Below are positions 24,688-33,855 of a DNA stretch of 64,000 bases, in pieces; within the stretch, counting starts at the first letter, position 1; each line of letters opens with the position of its first letter. The stretch is from assembly GCA_004762155.1 (NCBI GenBank), contig SIHP01000016.1, forward strand, positions 1 through 64,000, written 5' to 3'. The stretch is from Flavobacteriaceae bacterium (GTDB lineage Bacteria; Bacteroidota; Bacteroidia; Flavobacteriales; Flavobacteriaceae). A program made the position numbers and the translations under genes. Below the pieces are notes generated by a model. The model saw nothing but the letters and a program-made list of their open reading frames with translations, was not told the origin of the DNA and did not search any database.

Positions 24688-26190
24688 TTACTTCATTTCT
24701 TTAATAGCCTGCAATATTTCATTAACATGCTTCTGTTTGGTTTGTTTATTTGTTTTATCATTATAACGATCAATTGATCCATTAAAAACATGACTTATGT
24801 TTAAAGGAGAATTTAGACCACTATTATTAGTACTATGGCAAGAAAAACAATTTCCCATAGTAGCAGTTGATTGTTGGTAAATATGGGCAGGAGGAGAAAA
24901 ACCTAATTGTTCATACGTTTCCATTGTAATATTATAAGCAGCAACAGAACCACGAGTTAATTTACCAGGTTCCGATTGGTGTATATTTCCAGCTAAAGAA
25001 TCTAATAATTGTGCTTGTTCTGTTGGATAATCATATCCTTCTGTATTAATCCAAATAGAACCATTATAAAAGTAATTTTTCCAAATATCGTTAAGTTGCG
25101 ATTTTACATTGGTATTTATTGCATCAATATTGTTATAATTTGTAGGTTCGCTTTGACTGGTAGCTAAAAAAGTATTTTGCGCTTGACGCGGAACCCCATA
25201 TTTATTCACAGCAAAAACATCTAAACTATCTTTTGATGGGTCTGCATATTGACTTGCAAGGTTGGCTATAGTGGCAGTAGCGTTTTTATTGAAAAATAAT
25301 TTGTTAGTTGTTGAAGTAACAGTTGAATCTGGAATGGTAGTTGTCCAATCGTAATAAGGCACTAAATCATCATGTTCAAACGTAGCCCAAACAAATTCTG
25401 GGTGATTGTATACAACACCAACAACGTGCATTCCTAATAATGCCATTGGAATAGGTGTTCCTCCAGCTATAGAAGCATTTCTAACAAAATAAGAACTTGT
25501 ATCTTTAATAGCTCTTGCATCTACCCAAGCTACTTTTAATTCTAAAGCACCAACAGGAAAAGTGTTGTTTTCATACTCATTTAATAAAAGACTATCTTTT
25601 TTAGTTAATGTTCCTTTATTTTTTATCTTTTTAATTAACCCAGCGTATTTAATAGTGTTTTTATTAATACTACTAAATAATGTACTATCTACATGAATAG
25701 AATAAAATACATCATAACTAGTATTATCTGTACTAAAAGCACTGTTTGATCTTAAAATATCTCCAGTAGCTTGAACATTTTCACTAGCAGAAAGATTAAT
25801 AGTAGTGCTTCCAGGAGTACCAACAGGTTTGTTTTGGTTATCTACTTGAATTAGGTTGGTCATAAAAAATGGTTCGTTTGAAACATTTTCAGTCGTTAAC
25901 CAAAGAAATTTTTGCCAAGACCATTGATGAAAATCACAATTTGATACTGTTTTGTTATTCCCGAAAACACTTGTGCTACCTTCTTGTGGTGCAGGAGTTT
26001 CCCTTTTTCCAGTTATAGAACTAGTTGCAAACCAATTTGTATCAGCAAGACAGCTTATCTCGAACTTTTGTTCTGCATAGTCTGCAATTTTTTCTACAAC
26101 GGGTTTCTTTTCTTCTTTTGTTTTTTTACAGGATACAATTGCTATTAAAGTCAAAGCAATGATACCAATTAAGCTTTTAGTTTTGTTCAT
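24688..26190 (-). CDS. Cytochrome c-like lipoprotein with one CxxCH heme site
   Basis: A 500-residue lipoprotein (signal ALTLIAIVSCKKTKE, lipid Cys21). Near the C-terminus MGNCFSCHST (heme motif CFSCH, about residues 448-452) is a canonical c-type heme attachment site. The large N-terminal part contains HQWSWQKFLWLT and FVWATFEHDDLVPYYDW; these and the repeated W/H clusters are not a domain I can name. It probably takes part in periplasmic electron transfer or acts as an oxidoreductase. It is monocistronic, with a terminator at 24611-24640. Confidence 0.75.
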   Translation of the reverse strand: MNKTKSLIGIIALTLIAIVSCKKTKEEKKPVVEKIADYAEQKFEISCLADTNWFATSSITGKRETPAPQEGSTSVFGNNKTVSNCDFHQWSWQKFLWLTTENVSNEPFFMTNLIQVDNQNKPVGTPGSTTINLSASENVQATGDILRSNSAFSTDNTSYDVFYSIHVDSTLFSSINKNTIKYAGLIKKIKNKGTLTKKDSLLLNEYENNTFPVGALELKVAWVDARAIKDTSSYFVRNASIAGGTPIPMALLGMHVVGVVYNHPEFVWATFEHDDLVPYYDWTTTIPDSTVTSTTNKLFFNKNATATIANLASQYADPSKDSLDVFAVNKYGVPRQAQNTFLATSQSEPTNYNNIDAINTNVKSQLNDIWKNYFYNGSIWINTEGYDYPTEQAQLLDSLAGNIHQSEPGKLTRGSVAAYNITMETYEQLGFSPPAHIYQQSTATMGNCFSCHSTNNSGLNSPLNISHVFNGSIDRYNDKTNKQTKQKHVNEILQAIKEMK

Positions 26191-26403
26191 GATTGATAAG
26201 TTTATTAATTGAGTTTTTGTTAATAAATTAAAATTAATGAATTAAGGTGTCTAGTTCTTAAGAAATAACATAAGCGCTAGATATTCATGCTTAAGAGTAG
26301 TAGTAATACTGGTAAAAGGTAAAATGTAAATACAAAAGGAAATGGTGTTATAAATATGCAATTTTAGAAAAACTAATTAATTATAAAGAGGAGTAAATGA
26401 TCT

Positions 26404-27303
26404 TTAAATTTTTAGGTTAGTATTAATAACAATTTCCAGTTCTTCTTTTAGTATCCCTTTTCCGCCAGCCATAATTTTTTTTATGTTGTCATTTTCTATT
26501 TCTAAATGAACAATTATTAAGCTGCTAGAAGGAACGTTCATATATTTTCCTTGTTGAATATGAAAACTGTTTTTCTTTATTTTTAAAATATCAAATAAAT
26601 AAGAAGCAAGTGGACCCGCTGCCATTCCTGTTCCTGCTTCTTCTAAAATTCCATAAAGAGGACCAAACATTCTTGTGGTAGCATCATGTTTATTGTTTTC
26701 GGTATCCGTAGTAAAAACATAAAATCCAATTAAATTTAATGTTTTACTAATAGTGGAAATTAAATCGAAATTAGGAGTTATATTTTTTAAAATCTGATTG
26801 TTTTTAACAGGCACGATAACAAATGAATTTCCAGTATTTACTAATAATATAGGAGCATTAGGAATAAGATCGTCTTTATGTAAACCTAATGAACTAAGAA
26901 TTAGCTCTTCTTTATCACTAACATCAGTATATTTTGGAGACACTTGTTCCATAAACGCAAGTTCACCAATTATTTTAATCTCTCGTTTTCCGTCAATAGT
27001 TTCTTTTGATGAGGTGTTTTTTTGTAAAATACCTATTTGTTTTAAGTAAGAAAATGTAGCAACTGTTGCATGTCCGCAATGTGCAATTTGTTTGTTTGGC
27101 GTAAAAAAGTCTAATTTAAAATCTTCTGTTTTAGATTTAGATACAAAGGCAGTTTCAGATAATCCAACTTGTTTTGCAATATTAAGTTTGTTTGCATCTG
27201 ATAAATCATCAGCATGTAAAACAACACCAGCCGGATTGCCACCTTTGTCGTTTTCTGTAAAGGCATTAAGAATTTGTACTGTAATTTTTTTTGAAGCGTT
27301 CAT
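26404..27303 (-). CDS. PhzF-family isomerase/epimerase
   Basis: A 299-residue protein of the PhzF/diaminopimelate-epimerase fold. The N-terminal signature VQILNAFTENDKGGNPAGVV, catalytic Glu50 in QVGLSETAFV and DFFTPNKQIAHCGHATVA are all present, as is the second-half glycine loop EEAGTGMAAGPLASYL. PhzF proteins isomerise or cyclise small metabolites; outside phenazine producers the substrate is usually unknown, and no phenazine genes are here. It follows a SigZ-like sigma factor gene by 62 bp on the same strand, so co-transcription is likely. Confidence 0.9.
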   Translation of the reverse strand: MNASKKITVQILNAFTENDKGGNPAGVVLHADDLSDANKLNIAKQVGLSETAFVSKSKTEDFKLDFFTPNKQIAHCGHATVATFSYLKQIGILQKNTSSKETIDGKREIKIIGELAFMEQVSPKYTDVSDKEELILSSLGLHKDDLIPNAPILLVNTGNSFVIVPVKNNQILKNITPNFDLISTISKTLNLIGFYVFTTDTENNKHDATTRMFGPLYGILEEAGTGMAAGPLASYLFDILKIKKNSFHIQQGKYMNVPSSSLIIVHLEIENDNIKKIMAGGKGILKEELEIVINTNLKI

Positions 27304-27365
27304 GTATACTTTTTTTAGTGTTATACATGATGGACGTAGTAATTGTAAAAAAGACGTATTAGAAA

Positions 27366-27896
27366 TTAATTATTTTCAAAATCTAATAATTTACCAGCAG
27401 CATCTGAAGCTACATTCGGACAGTTTAGTATGTTTTCTTTTAAAATATCTCGTGCTTTTTGAACTCTTGATTTCGTTCCAGAATACGACATTTTTAAATG
27501 TTTTGCTAAATCTTTTTGAGAGTAATTTTTAAAACTAGTTAATACAATTGCTTCTTTATGTAAAACGGATAGTTCTTTTATTTTTTGATTGATACAAGTC
27601 GTAAGTTTTGAGTACTCAAAGCTATCATTGTCTTTTTCAGGAATATCAAAAGTGTCTATAGGAATGTTTTTATGAATGTTTTTTCTAAAATAATCAATAA
27701 TTGTATTTCTAGTAATTTGGTATACCCAAGAGGTAAGTTTAGAAGTGTGTTTTAATTGATGAATTTTAGTTTGAATTTTTAAGAAAACATCTTGATGTAT
27801 GTCTTTAGAAACCTGTTCATCTTTTATTTTGCTTAAAATAAAGCTGTACAATTCTTCGTTAAGGTCAATCCAAATAGTTTCTATTGCTGGTTTCAA
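27366..27896 (-). CDS. sigZ: SigZ-like ECF sigma factor
   Basis: A 176-residue sigma-70 family protein with the two expected regions: sigma2 (SKDIHQDVFLKIQTKIHQLK and SWVYQITRNTIIDYFRKN, about residues 33-85) and sigma4 (KELSVLHKEAIVLTSFKNYS, then QKDLAKHLKMSYSGTKSRVQ, about 108-155). The tail ILNCPNVASDAAGKLLDFE resembles the conserved C-terminal extension of SigZ. No anti-sigma gene is adjacent; instead phzF follows directly. SigZ-type factors are often without a linked anti-sigma factor. Its regulon is unknown. Confidence 0.85.
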   Translation of the reverse strand: MKPAIETIWIDLNEELYSFILSKIKDEQVSKDIHQDVFLKIQTKIHQLKHTSKLTSWVYQITRNTIIDYFRKNIHKNIPIDTFDIPEKDNDSFEYSKLTTCINQKIKELSVLHKEAIVLTSFKNYSQKDLAKHLKMSYSGTKSRVQKARDILKENILNCPNVASDAAGKLLDFENN

Positions 27897-28044
27897 AATT
27901 TTAGGTTTAATCGGATTTAGTACTTCGTTATAGTATTTTGTTTGCTTTTATTTTGTTCAAAAGTCAAATCAAAATAATTTGAAGTGCTTTATAAAAATAC
28001 ACGATTTTTTTAGATTTAATATAGCTTTTGAAATTGTTATAAAA

Positions 28045-28530
28045 TTATTTTTCATTTTGTCTCTTCCAAATTCTAGTTACATTTTCAATGTTTTTATCAG
28101 TCATATTCTGTGTTCTGATTAACGTTCTTATTCCGTATATCATTATCATTGATGCTTTTCCAGTTTCAATGAAATATTTGAGTTCAGTATTATTTGCTAA
28201 TTGTATAATTCCAAACGTATTAGATTCTTCATGTAGTCCTTTAAAATCTCCATATTGTTTTAGTTTTGAACCATTAAGATCTCCAATGCTTTTATTTCCT
28301 TTTTCATTAGTGATTAGCTTTTGTGTTGTTAAAATGCTATAATTTTCAGAGTCAATAACTGTTGAGCAAATAATTAATTCGTTATGAGTTAGTTGAATTT
28401 TAATTCCGGAATATTGAAAGTCAGTATTAGATTCATAGAACTTTGTCCACTTAAAGTTATAGGGTTCTATTGTACTTCTTTTAATAGAAGCTACAGAAAT
28501 ATTATGTATCGATTTATCCGATTTCCTCAT
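28045..28530 (-). CDS. Hypothetical cytoplasmic protein
   Basis: A 161-residue protein without signal peptide or membrane segment. It shows strand-like blocks (FQYSGIKIQLTHNELIICST and FGIIQLANNTELKYFIETGK). The family is not recognised. It lies between a sigma factor gene 148 bp downstream and an exported protein 60 bp upstream, all on the minus strand. Confidence 0.5.
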   Translation of the reverse strand: MRKSDKSIHNISVASIKRSTIEPYNFKWTKFYESNTDFQYSGIKIQLTHNELIICSTVIDSENYSILTTQKLITNEKGNKSIGDLNGSKLKQYGDFKGLHEESNTFGIIQLANNTELKYFIETGKASMIMIYGIRTLIRTQNMTDKNIENVTRIWKRQNEK

Positions 28531-28590
28531 TTCAATTAGAAATAACTTAGTTATAAAGAAAGTTAATTTAGGTATTAGTAATCGTGCAAA

Positions 28591-29031
28591 CTACTTTAAA
28601 ACAATCATATCAGAACTCCAAGTAATAATTTTAAAGGTTCGTTTTTCTCTAATTGTTTTGTTTTTTTTCCAAGGCCACTTTTTTGATTCAAAATCTACAA
28701 TTAGTTTTTTCCCTTTTAAATTAATAGAATATAATTTTGTAATGGTTTCACCAACAGGGCAAGCCATGTTATTTATATAAGTCAGTTTTCCAGAAGCATT
28801 AAAATGGATTCGTTCTCCATATAAATTTTTCTTCTTCTTTTTCATAATCTGATACGAATTTAATCCCACAAAATTGGTGTCTATTTTCTCTCTGGTAGAA
28901 AGATAAACAGTATCCTTATTAAACCAATCAAGTGTTTTCCAATCGTGTTGCTTTAAAATCTGCAAAGAATCTATTTCTTGACAATAACTCCACAAAGGAA
29001 AAAGTAACAACAAACATATACTCTTTCTCAT
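28591..29031 (-). CDS. Small exported protein
   Basis: A 146-residue protein with a cleavable signal peptide (ICLLLLFPLWSYCQEID). The mature part is basic, with aromatic strands (RIHFNASGKLTYINNMACPV, RTFKIITWSSDMIVLK) suggestive of a small beta barrel. No family recognised. Eighteen bases separate it from the upstream nitroreductase gene (29050-29742), so the two are probably co-transcribed. Confidence 0.6.
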   Translation of the reverse strand: MRKSICLLLLFPLWSYCQEIDSLQILKQHDWKTLDWFNKDTVYLSTREKIDTNFVGLNSYQIMKKKKKNLYGERIHFNASGKLTYINNMACPVGETITKLYSINLKGKKLIVDFESKKWPWKKNKTIREKRTFKIITWSSDMIVLK

Positions 29032-29049
29032 AATTTTTAATAGTTTTTT

Positions 29050-29742
29050 TTATTCATAAAAAACAGCTATTTCATCCAGTTCTTTTCTTTTTAAATCAGG
29101 TACATACGTAGGTAATTCAGGATAACCAACAGGCAATAATAAAAATGCACGCTCATTAGCAGGTCTGTTTAAAATTTTAGCTAAGAAATTCATTGGACTT
29201 GGCGTATGTGTTAAGGTAACCAAACCAGCGTTATGAATAGCAGAAATTAACATTCCAGCTGCAATTCCAACAGATTCATTTACATAATAATTATTGTTTT
29301 TTTCGCCATTTTCACCAAGTTCATACGCTTTTTTAAAAACAATAATTAACCAAGGTGCAATTTCTAAAAAAGGTTTGTACATATCAGTTGCCATTGGCTC
29401 TAAATCTTTTTTCCAACGATCACTCATTCTGCTTTCGTAACTCTTTTTTTCTTCAGCTTCTGCAGCTTCTCGTATTTGTGTTTTAAGTTCAGCACTAGAA
29501 ATAGCACAAAACACCCAAGGTTGTTTATGTGCACCAGAAGGAGCTGTAGCCGCAGTTTTAATTAAGTTTTCAATAACTTCTTTAGGAACATTTTTATCTG
29601 AAAATTCTCTTATAGATCTTCTAGAGTTTAACAAATGATAAAAGCGATCACTTTTTTTAAGTAATTCTTCTTCTGAAAACACTTCAGTTTCAAAAGCAAT
29701 ATGTTTATGACCTTTAATGATTAAAGATTTTTTTGATTCCAT
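29050..29742 (-). CDS. Nitroreductase-family flavoprotein
   Basis: A 230-residue FMN-dependent oxidoreductase. The N-terminal FMN-binding RRSIREFSDKNVPKEVIENL and APSGAHKQPWVFCAI are diagnostic, and ESVGIAAGMLISAIHNAGL with LPVGYPE closes the fold. The N-terminal extension of about 35 residues (KSDRFYHLLNSRRS) resembles the subgroup with iodotyrosine deiodinase-like and BluB-like relatives. The reaction is probably NAD(P)H-dependent reduction of a small aromatic. The upstream gene begins 26 bp away on the same strand. Confidence 0.9.
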   Translation of the reverse strand: MESKKSLIIKGHKHIAFETEVFSEEELLKKSDRFYHLLNSRRSIREFSDKNVPKEVIENLIKTAATAPSGAHKQPWVFCAISSAELKTQIREAAEAEEKKSYESRMSDRWKKDLEPMATDMYKPFLEIAPWLIIVFKKAYELGENGEKNNNYYVNESVGIAAGMLISAIHNAGLVTLTHTPSPMNFLAKILNRPANERAFLLLPVGYPELPTYVPDLKRKELDEIAVFYE

Positions 29743-29768
29743 TTTTTGTTTATTTTTTATAGACTTTG

Positions 29769-30416
29769 TTAACCAATGTTTTTTATCTCACGTTTTTCTA
29801 GTTCAGTTTCAAATTCAAGTCTTTTCTTTTTAGTGAACCTTCTTCCTTTATTAAACTTTGCATTTTTTTCTTCCTCAACTAATTCAGAGATTACATATTT
29901 AATTTGGTCATTATTTAATTCATTAGGCTCTTTAAAATATAAGCCAGTACTAAATTCTGATGCTTCATGTTTTTCATTTTCTATTTCATTAATTCGCTCA
30001 ATTGGAATTTCAATATTTACTTCAGTTAATTCAAAATTAGTTTTTGGTAATTCTGTCTTTCCTATAATTTTTAAATATTGATTTAAAATTCGTTTTTCTA
30101 CATAGATTTTTCCTCCACCAGATTTATGTCGGTCAGATACATCTTTTTTAACTCCAGAAATCCAATACTCATTTCCAGATTCAATATCCATAAAATTTCC
30201 TTGAATCCTTGCACTCCCTATTTTTTGGAATGCAATTCCATCAAAATAAATGGTTTTACCACTTTTAGAGAATGAAACAAGTCCTATCCAAGCTGGACCA
30301 TCTCCAGAAAATCCACTTTTTAATTCCAAATATTTTATTTCAGTTCGCATTTTATATGTTGTATAACTAGGCTGTAAAATACAAATACATAAGAGTTTTA
30401 TACATTTTAATAACAT
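29769..30416 (-). CDS. Hypothetical protein with charged C-terminal tail
   Basis: A 215-residue ORF. The first methionine is followed by an atypical, cysteine-containing stretch (LLKCIKLLCICILQPSY); an internal start at Met23 (MRTEIKYLELKSGFSGDGPA, ATG near 30350) gives a more normal cytoplasmic protein of 193 residues and is the more likely start. It has a beta-rich first half (DGPAWIGLVSFSKSGKTIYF) and a lysine/glutamate-rich helical end. The first 80 residues look like conserved small proteins of Bacteroidota that I cannot name. Divergent from the lipoprotein at 30485. Confidence 0.55.
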   Translation of the reverse strand: MLLKCIKLLCICILQPSYTTYKMRTEIKYLELKSGFSGDGPAWIGLVSFSKSGKTIYFDGIAFQKIGSARIQGNFMDIESGNEYWISGVKKDVSDRHKSGGGKIYVEKRILNQYLKIIGKTELPKTNFELTEVNIEIPIERINEIENEKHEASEFSTGLYFKEPNELNNDQIKYVISELVEEEKNAKFNKGRRFTKKKRLEFETELEKREIKNIG

Positions 30417-30484
30417 TATTTTTTCAATTCTTTAATATAATCATGCTTTTCAGATGAATAAAAGTATCTTAGATTTTTAAAAAA

Positions 30485-31495
30485 ATGATGATGAAAACAA
30501 AAAAATGGGGAATTTTATGTATGGTATTAATGAGTTTTTTTTCTTGTAAAGAGGAAATAGTAGCAACTTTACCAGCAAATTTTTACCATTGGAAAATAAA
30601 TGCCAATTTAAACACTACAGAAAAGAAAGCCTTAAAAATAGCAAAAACTGAGAAAGTGTTTTTACATTATTTTGATGTTGTTAAATCGGATTATTACGAG
30701 AAACCTGTTGCTGTACTTAGAGAGGTAGGTGAGGAGTTAAAAAGTGTAACAATTGTCCCCGTTATTTTTATTAGAAATTCGGTGTTTAAAAATGAGTACT
30801 CGTATACAGAGTATTTGGCAAATAAAATTTTAAAATTAACAGAACAAATTCATCAACATCATTTTAAAAAAAAACCAAAAGAAATTCAAATAGATTGCGA
30901 TTGGACCGAAAGTACCAGAGAAAAATACTTTGAGTTTCTTACAGCACTTAGAAAAAAAATAAAAGTGAGTGTAACCATACGATTACATCAATTAAAATAT
31001 GCCAATAGAACAGGAATTCCGCCTGCGGATTATGGAAGTTTAATGCTGTATAATGTTGGTGATTTAAAAAATAAAGAAGAAAATTCAATCTTAAAAGAAA
31101 GTATTGTTGCAACGTATATTAACAATAATACCACTTATCCGTTAGCTTTAGATCTTGCTTTACCAATCTTTTCTCAAGTAGTTTTAATCAATAATAATGG
31201 CGATGTAAAGTTAATCAATCAAGCTAATTTTAACGATTTTAGAACAGATACAGAACATTTTAAAAAGGTAACAGAAACGTTATATACAGTAACTAAAAAA
31301 CTATTGTATAAAGGGCAGTATTTATACAAAGGCTTTACTATAAAATTAGAAGAAAGTACTATTGATGAAATTGTAAAGAGTTATAAAAATATTAAAAATA
31401 GCAAACTGAATATTAACAGTACTATTTTATATCATTTAGATGATACGAGTTTGGAAGATTTTAATTTAACAGCACTTTTACACCAACTGAAATGA
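30485..31495 (+). CDS. Lipoprotein, possibly TIM-barrel-like
   Basis: A 336-residue lipoprotein (signal CMVLMSFFSCKEE, lipid Cys21; three start codons MMM compete). The mature domain has segments reminiscent of glycoside-hydrolase-like barrels: FYHWKINANLN near the start, EIQIDCDWTESTREKYFEFL with an acidic Asp cluster, and KVSVTIRLHQLKY. The enzymatic nature is not proven. Its stop overlaps the start of the next gene by 4 bp (ATGA), so both are translated together. Family unknown to me; seen as a pair with a large TPR protein. Confidence 0.65.
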   Translation: MMMKTKKWGILCMVLMSFFSCKEEIVATLPANFYHWKINANLNTTEKKALKIAKTEKVFLHYFDVVKSDYYEKPVAVLREVGEELKSVTIVPVIFIRNSVFKNEYSYTEYLANKILKLTEQIHQHHFKKKPKEIQIDCDWTESTREKYFEFLTALRKKIKVSVTIRLHQLKYANRTGIPPADYGSLMLYNVGDLKNKEENSILKESIVATYINNNTTYPLALDLALPIFSQVVLINNNGDVKLINQANFNDFRTDTEHFKKVTETLYTVTKKLLYKGQYLYKGFTIKLEESTIDEIVKSYKNIKNSKLNINSTILYHLDDTSLEDFNLTALLHQLK

Positions 31496-33822
31496 AAAAG
31501 AAACAAACCTACAAGCACCGTTTTTTAATAGGAATGCTGTTTTTAATACAATCGGTATTTGCTAACGAATCGTTTTATTTTTGTGGTTATTATTTAGATC
31601 CAGATGCAACGTATTATAATTTATTTGATCAAGAAAATATATCTCAAAAAGCATTTTATCCTTTTTTAAGAGTAGATGGAATTCCATTTTATTCGGATTT
31701 AAAACCTGTAGATTCTAAAAATATACAGTTGTGGTATGCTTATTTTGATAAAAAATACGCTAAAAAAGCACTAACAGAAATTATTTATAATGATGGAAAG
31801 AAAGATTATTTAGCTCGATTTAAAAACGGAACTAAAGAAACCAAAGCAATAACTTATTTACAATTTGCTAAAGAGTGCGAAGCAATAGCAGTTAGCGATA
31901 CTTATTCTTGGGATTATAATGAAATTTTAAAAACGAAAACAAATAATACCAACGAGCTTTTAGAAAAAGGATTGAAATTATTTGAAAACACAAAAGATAA
32001 AAACCTTAAAATCCGTTATGCATATCAAATAATTAGGTTGTATCACTATGGAAAAGAATATACAGAAGCAATTGCTTTTTTTGAAAAACAGATTGCTCCT
32101 TTAGCTATTAAAAATGAAATTTATTATTATGCTTTAGATCAGTTGGCAGGTTGTTATTACAAAACCAAACAATATGAAAAAGCTGCGTATACTTTTTTAA
32201 TGGTTTTTGATAAAAGTTTCGACAGAAAACAATCGGCGTTTACAAGTTATAAGTTTTGTACTTATAGAGGTGCGGAAGGAAAAACACTTTTAAAAAGTAG
32301 AGAAGAAGAAGCAACACAAATCTTTATAAGTGGACTTAGAGATTTTTCTGATTCATTGGACGATTTAAAAAGAATAAGCAACCTAAATGTTTCAGAAGAG
32401 AAACAAGAACTTTTATTTATGCGAATTCTTAATAATTTAGAGCGCACTATCTTGGAACATTATTCGCGAGAGAATACACAAAGTCTGTTTACTATTAATG
32501 AAAAATCAAAAAGCATATTAATTGCTTTGTTGGATTTTGTGGATGATAAATTGAATAATTCACCTAAAAACAACGAGTTTTGGCAGTTAACAGATTCCTA
32601 TTTATCTTTTTTAAATGGAGATATTTCAGTTGCACAAACCAAGTTAGCATCAATAAAAACAATTAAATTAAAAAAGCAAAAAGAACAATTGGATATTGTT
32701 TATAAAGTATTTTCTTGGAATGAAATAACCACTGAAAATGAAACTTGGTTAGCGAGCATTTTTTCAAAAAACAAAAACATTCAAGTTGTTGATTATTGTG
32801 GCTATGAATCCGATAAAGAAACAGGACAACCATGTAATTTACACAGTTTTGTTTTTAAACAATTAAGTCATTATTATTTTAAAAAAGACAAGCTAGCCAA
32901 AGCATTTTTACTGCATAATTATATGGAAAATGTTAATGGAATTTCTTCACATGTTTTGGTTGATGATCTTATAGCTTTAGTAAAAAAACCGAATAAAAAT
33001 AGCTTTGAAAAACTGTTGTTAAAAGAACAAACAGAACGCGGTTTTAATACTGCAACTATTTTAGGTAGTTTAGAAAATGCAAAAGGAAATATTTATTATA
33101 GAAGTGGCGCATTTAATAAGGCGTTGCCATATTTTAAAAACTCAAATTCAAAAGCATCAATACCAGCAAGTGTATTTAGTAATACTACTATAGAATGTTT
33201 TAGTTGTAACGCTTTTGATGTTATGGAAGATGAAGTGTATAAACATAAAGAGTTTTCTTTTTTACAAAATAAAATGAATAAAGAAAGTCTACTTACCAAT
33301 TTAGAAACCTTAGAAAATTTGGCTGTTAATGCGCAAGAGAAACCATGGAAACAAAAATTAGCGAATTATCTTTTAGCAAATTACTTTTTTAATGTTTCTA
33401 ATACTGGATATTATCGTACGCTTACATATCCAGGAAATAATTATACCTACAATTATAATTTTGGAAGAGAAAGTCAAACTATGGACGAGGTAATTGCGAC
33501 TAAAGAAACGTATTATTTTACACCTATTTACAATTTGTATAATGCGTTAGCAAACAAAGCAAAAGAGTATTATAAGAAAACTATAGAATTATCTTCGGAT
33601 GATGAGCTGAATGCAAGATGTTCGTATATGATTTCTAAATGCGAGCTAAACGACTATTACAATAATGATTGGGAAAGTAGTTATGGTTATTATGATGGAA
33701 GTGAAGCTAGCAATTTTATAAATGAAGGTTTTGAAGCTTTAAAAAATGAATACAATCACACTAATTTTTATAGGGAAATAAAAAGCAAGTGTAGTTTTTT
33801 TAGAAGTTATGATGCAGAGTAA
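31492..33822 (+). CDS. Large exported helical-repeat (TPR-like) protein
   Basis: A 776-residue protein with a signal peptide (FLIGMLFLIQSVFANES). Helical repeat units run through the centre (for example YALDQLAGCYYKTKQYEKAA, about residues 203-230, and NIYYRSGAFNKALPYFKNSN, about 532-551), which is TPR-like. The C-terminal region is Asn/Tyr-rich (YPGNNYTYNYNFG). It is coupled to the preceding lipoprotein by a 4-bp start-stop overlap. A secretion or surface-assembly role is possible, but nothing in the sequence proves it. Confidence 0.7.
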   Translation: MKKKQTYKHRFLIGMLFLIQSVFANESFYFCGYYLDPDATYYNLFDQENISQKAFYPFLRVDGIPFYSDLKPVDSKNIQLWYAYFDKKYAKKALTEIIYNDGKKDYLARFKNGTKETKAITYLQFAKECEAIAVSDTYSWDYNEILKTKTNNTNELLEKGLKLFENTKDKNLKIRYAYQIIRLYHYGKEYTEAIAFFEKQIAPLAIKNEIYYYALDQLAGCYYKTKQYEKAAYTFLMVFDKSFDRKQSAFTSYKFCTYRGAEGKTLLKSREEEATQIFISGLRDFSDSLDDLKRISNLNVSEEKQELLFMRILNNLERTILEHYSRENTQSLFTINEKSKSILIALLDFVDDKLNNSPKNNEFWQLTDSYLSFLNGDISVAQTKLASIKTIKLKKQKEQLDIVYKVFSWNEITTENETWLASIFSKNKNIQVVDYCGYESDKETGQPCNLHSFVFKQLSHYYFKKDKLAKAFLLHNYMENVNGISSHVLVDDLIALVKKPNKNSFEKLLLKEQTERGFNTATILGSLENAKGNIYYRSGAFNKALPYFKNSNSKASIPASVFSNTTIECFSCNAFDVMEDEVYKHKEFSFLQNKMNKESLLTNLETLENLAVNAQEKPWKQKLANYLLANYFFNVSNTGYYRTLTYPGNNYTYNYNFGRESQTMDEVIATKETYYFTPIYNLYNALANKAKEYYKKTIELSSDDELNARCSYMISKCELNDYYNNDWESSYGYYDGSEASNFINEGFEALKNEYNHTNFYREIKSKCSFFRSYDAE

Positions 33823-33855
33823 ATTGTTTAGTAATCATATTAATAATTTAAAAAA

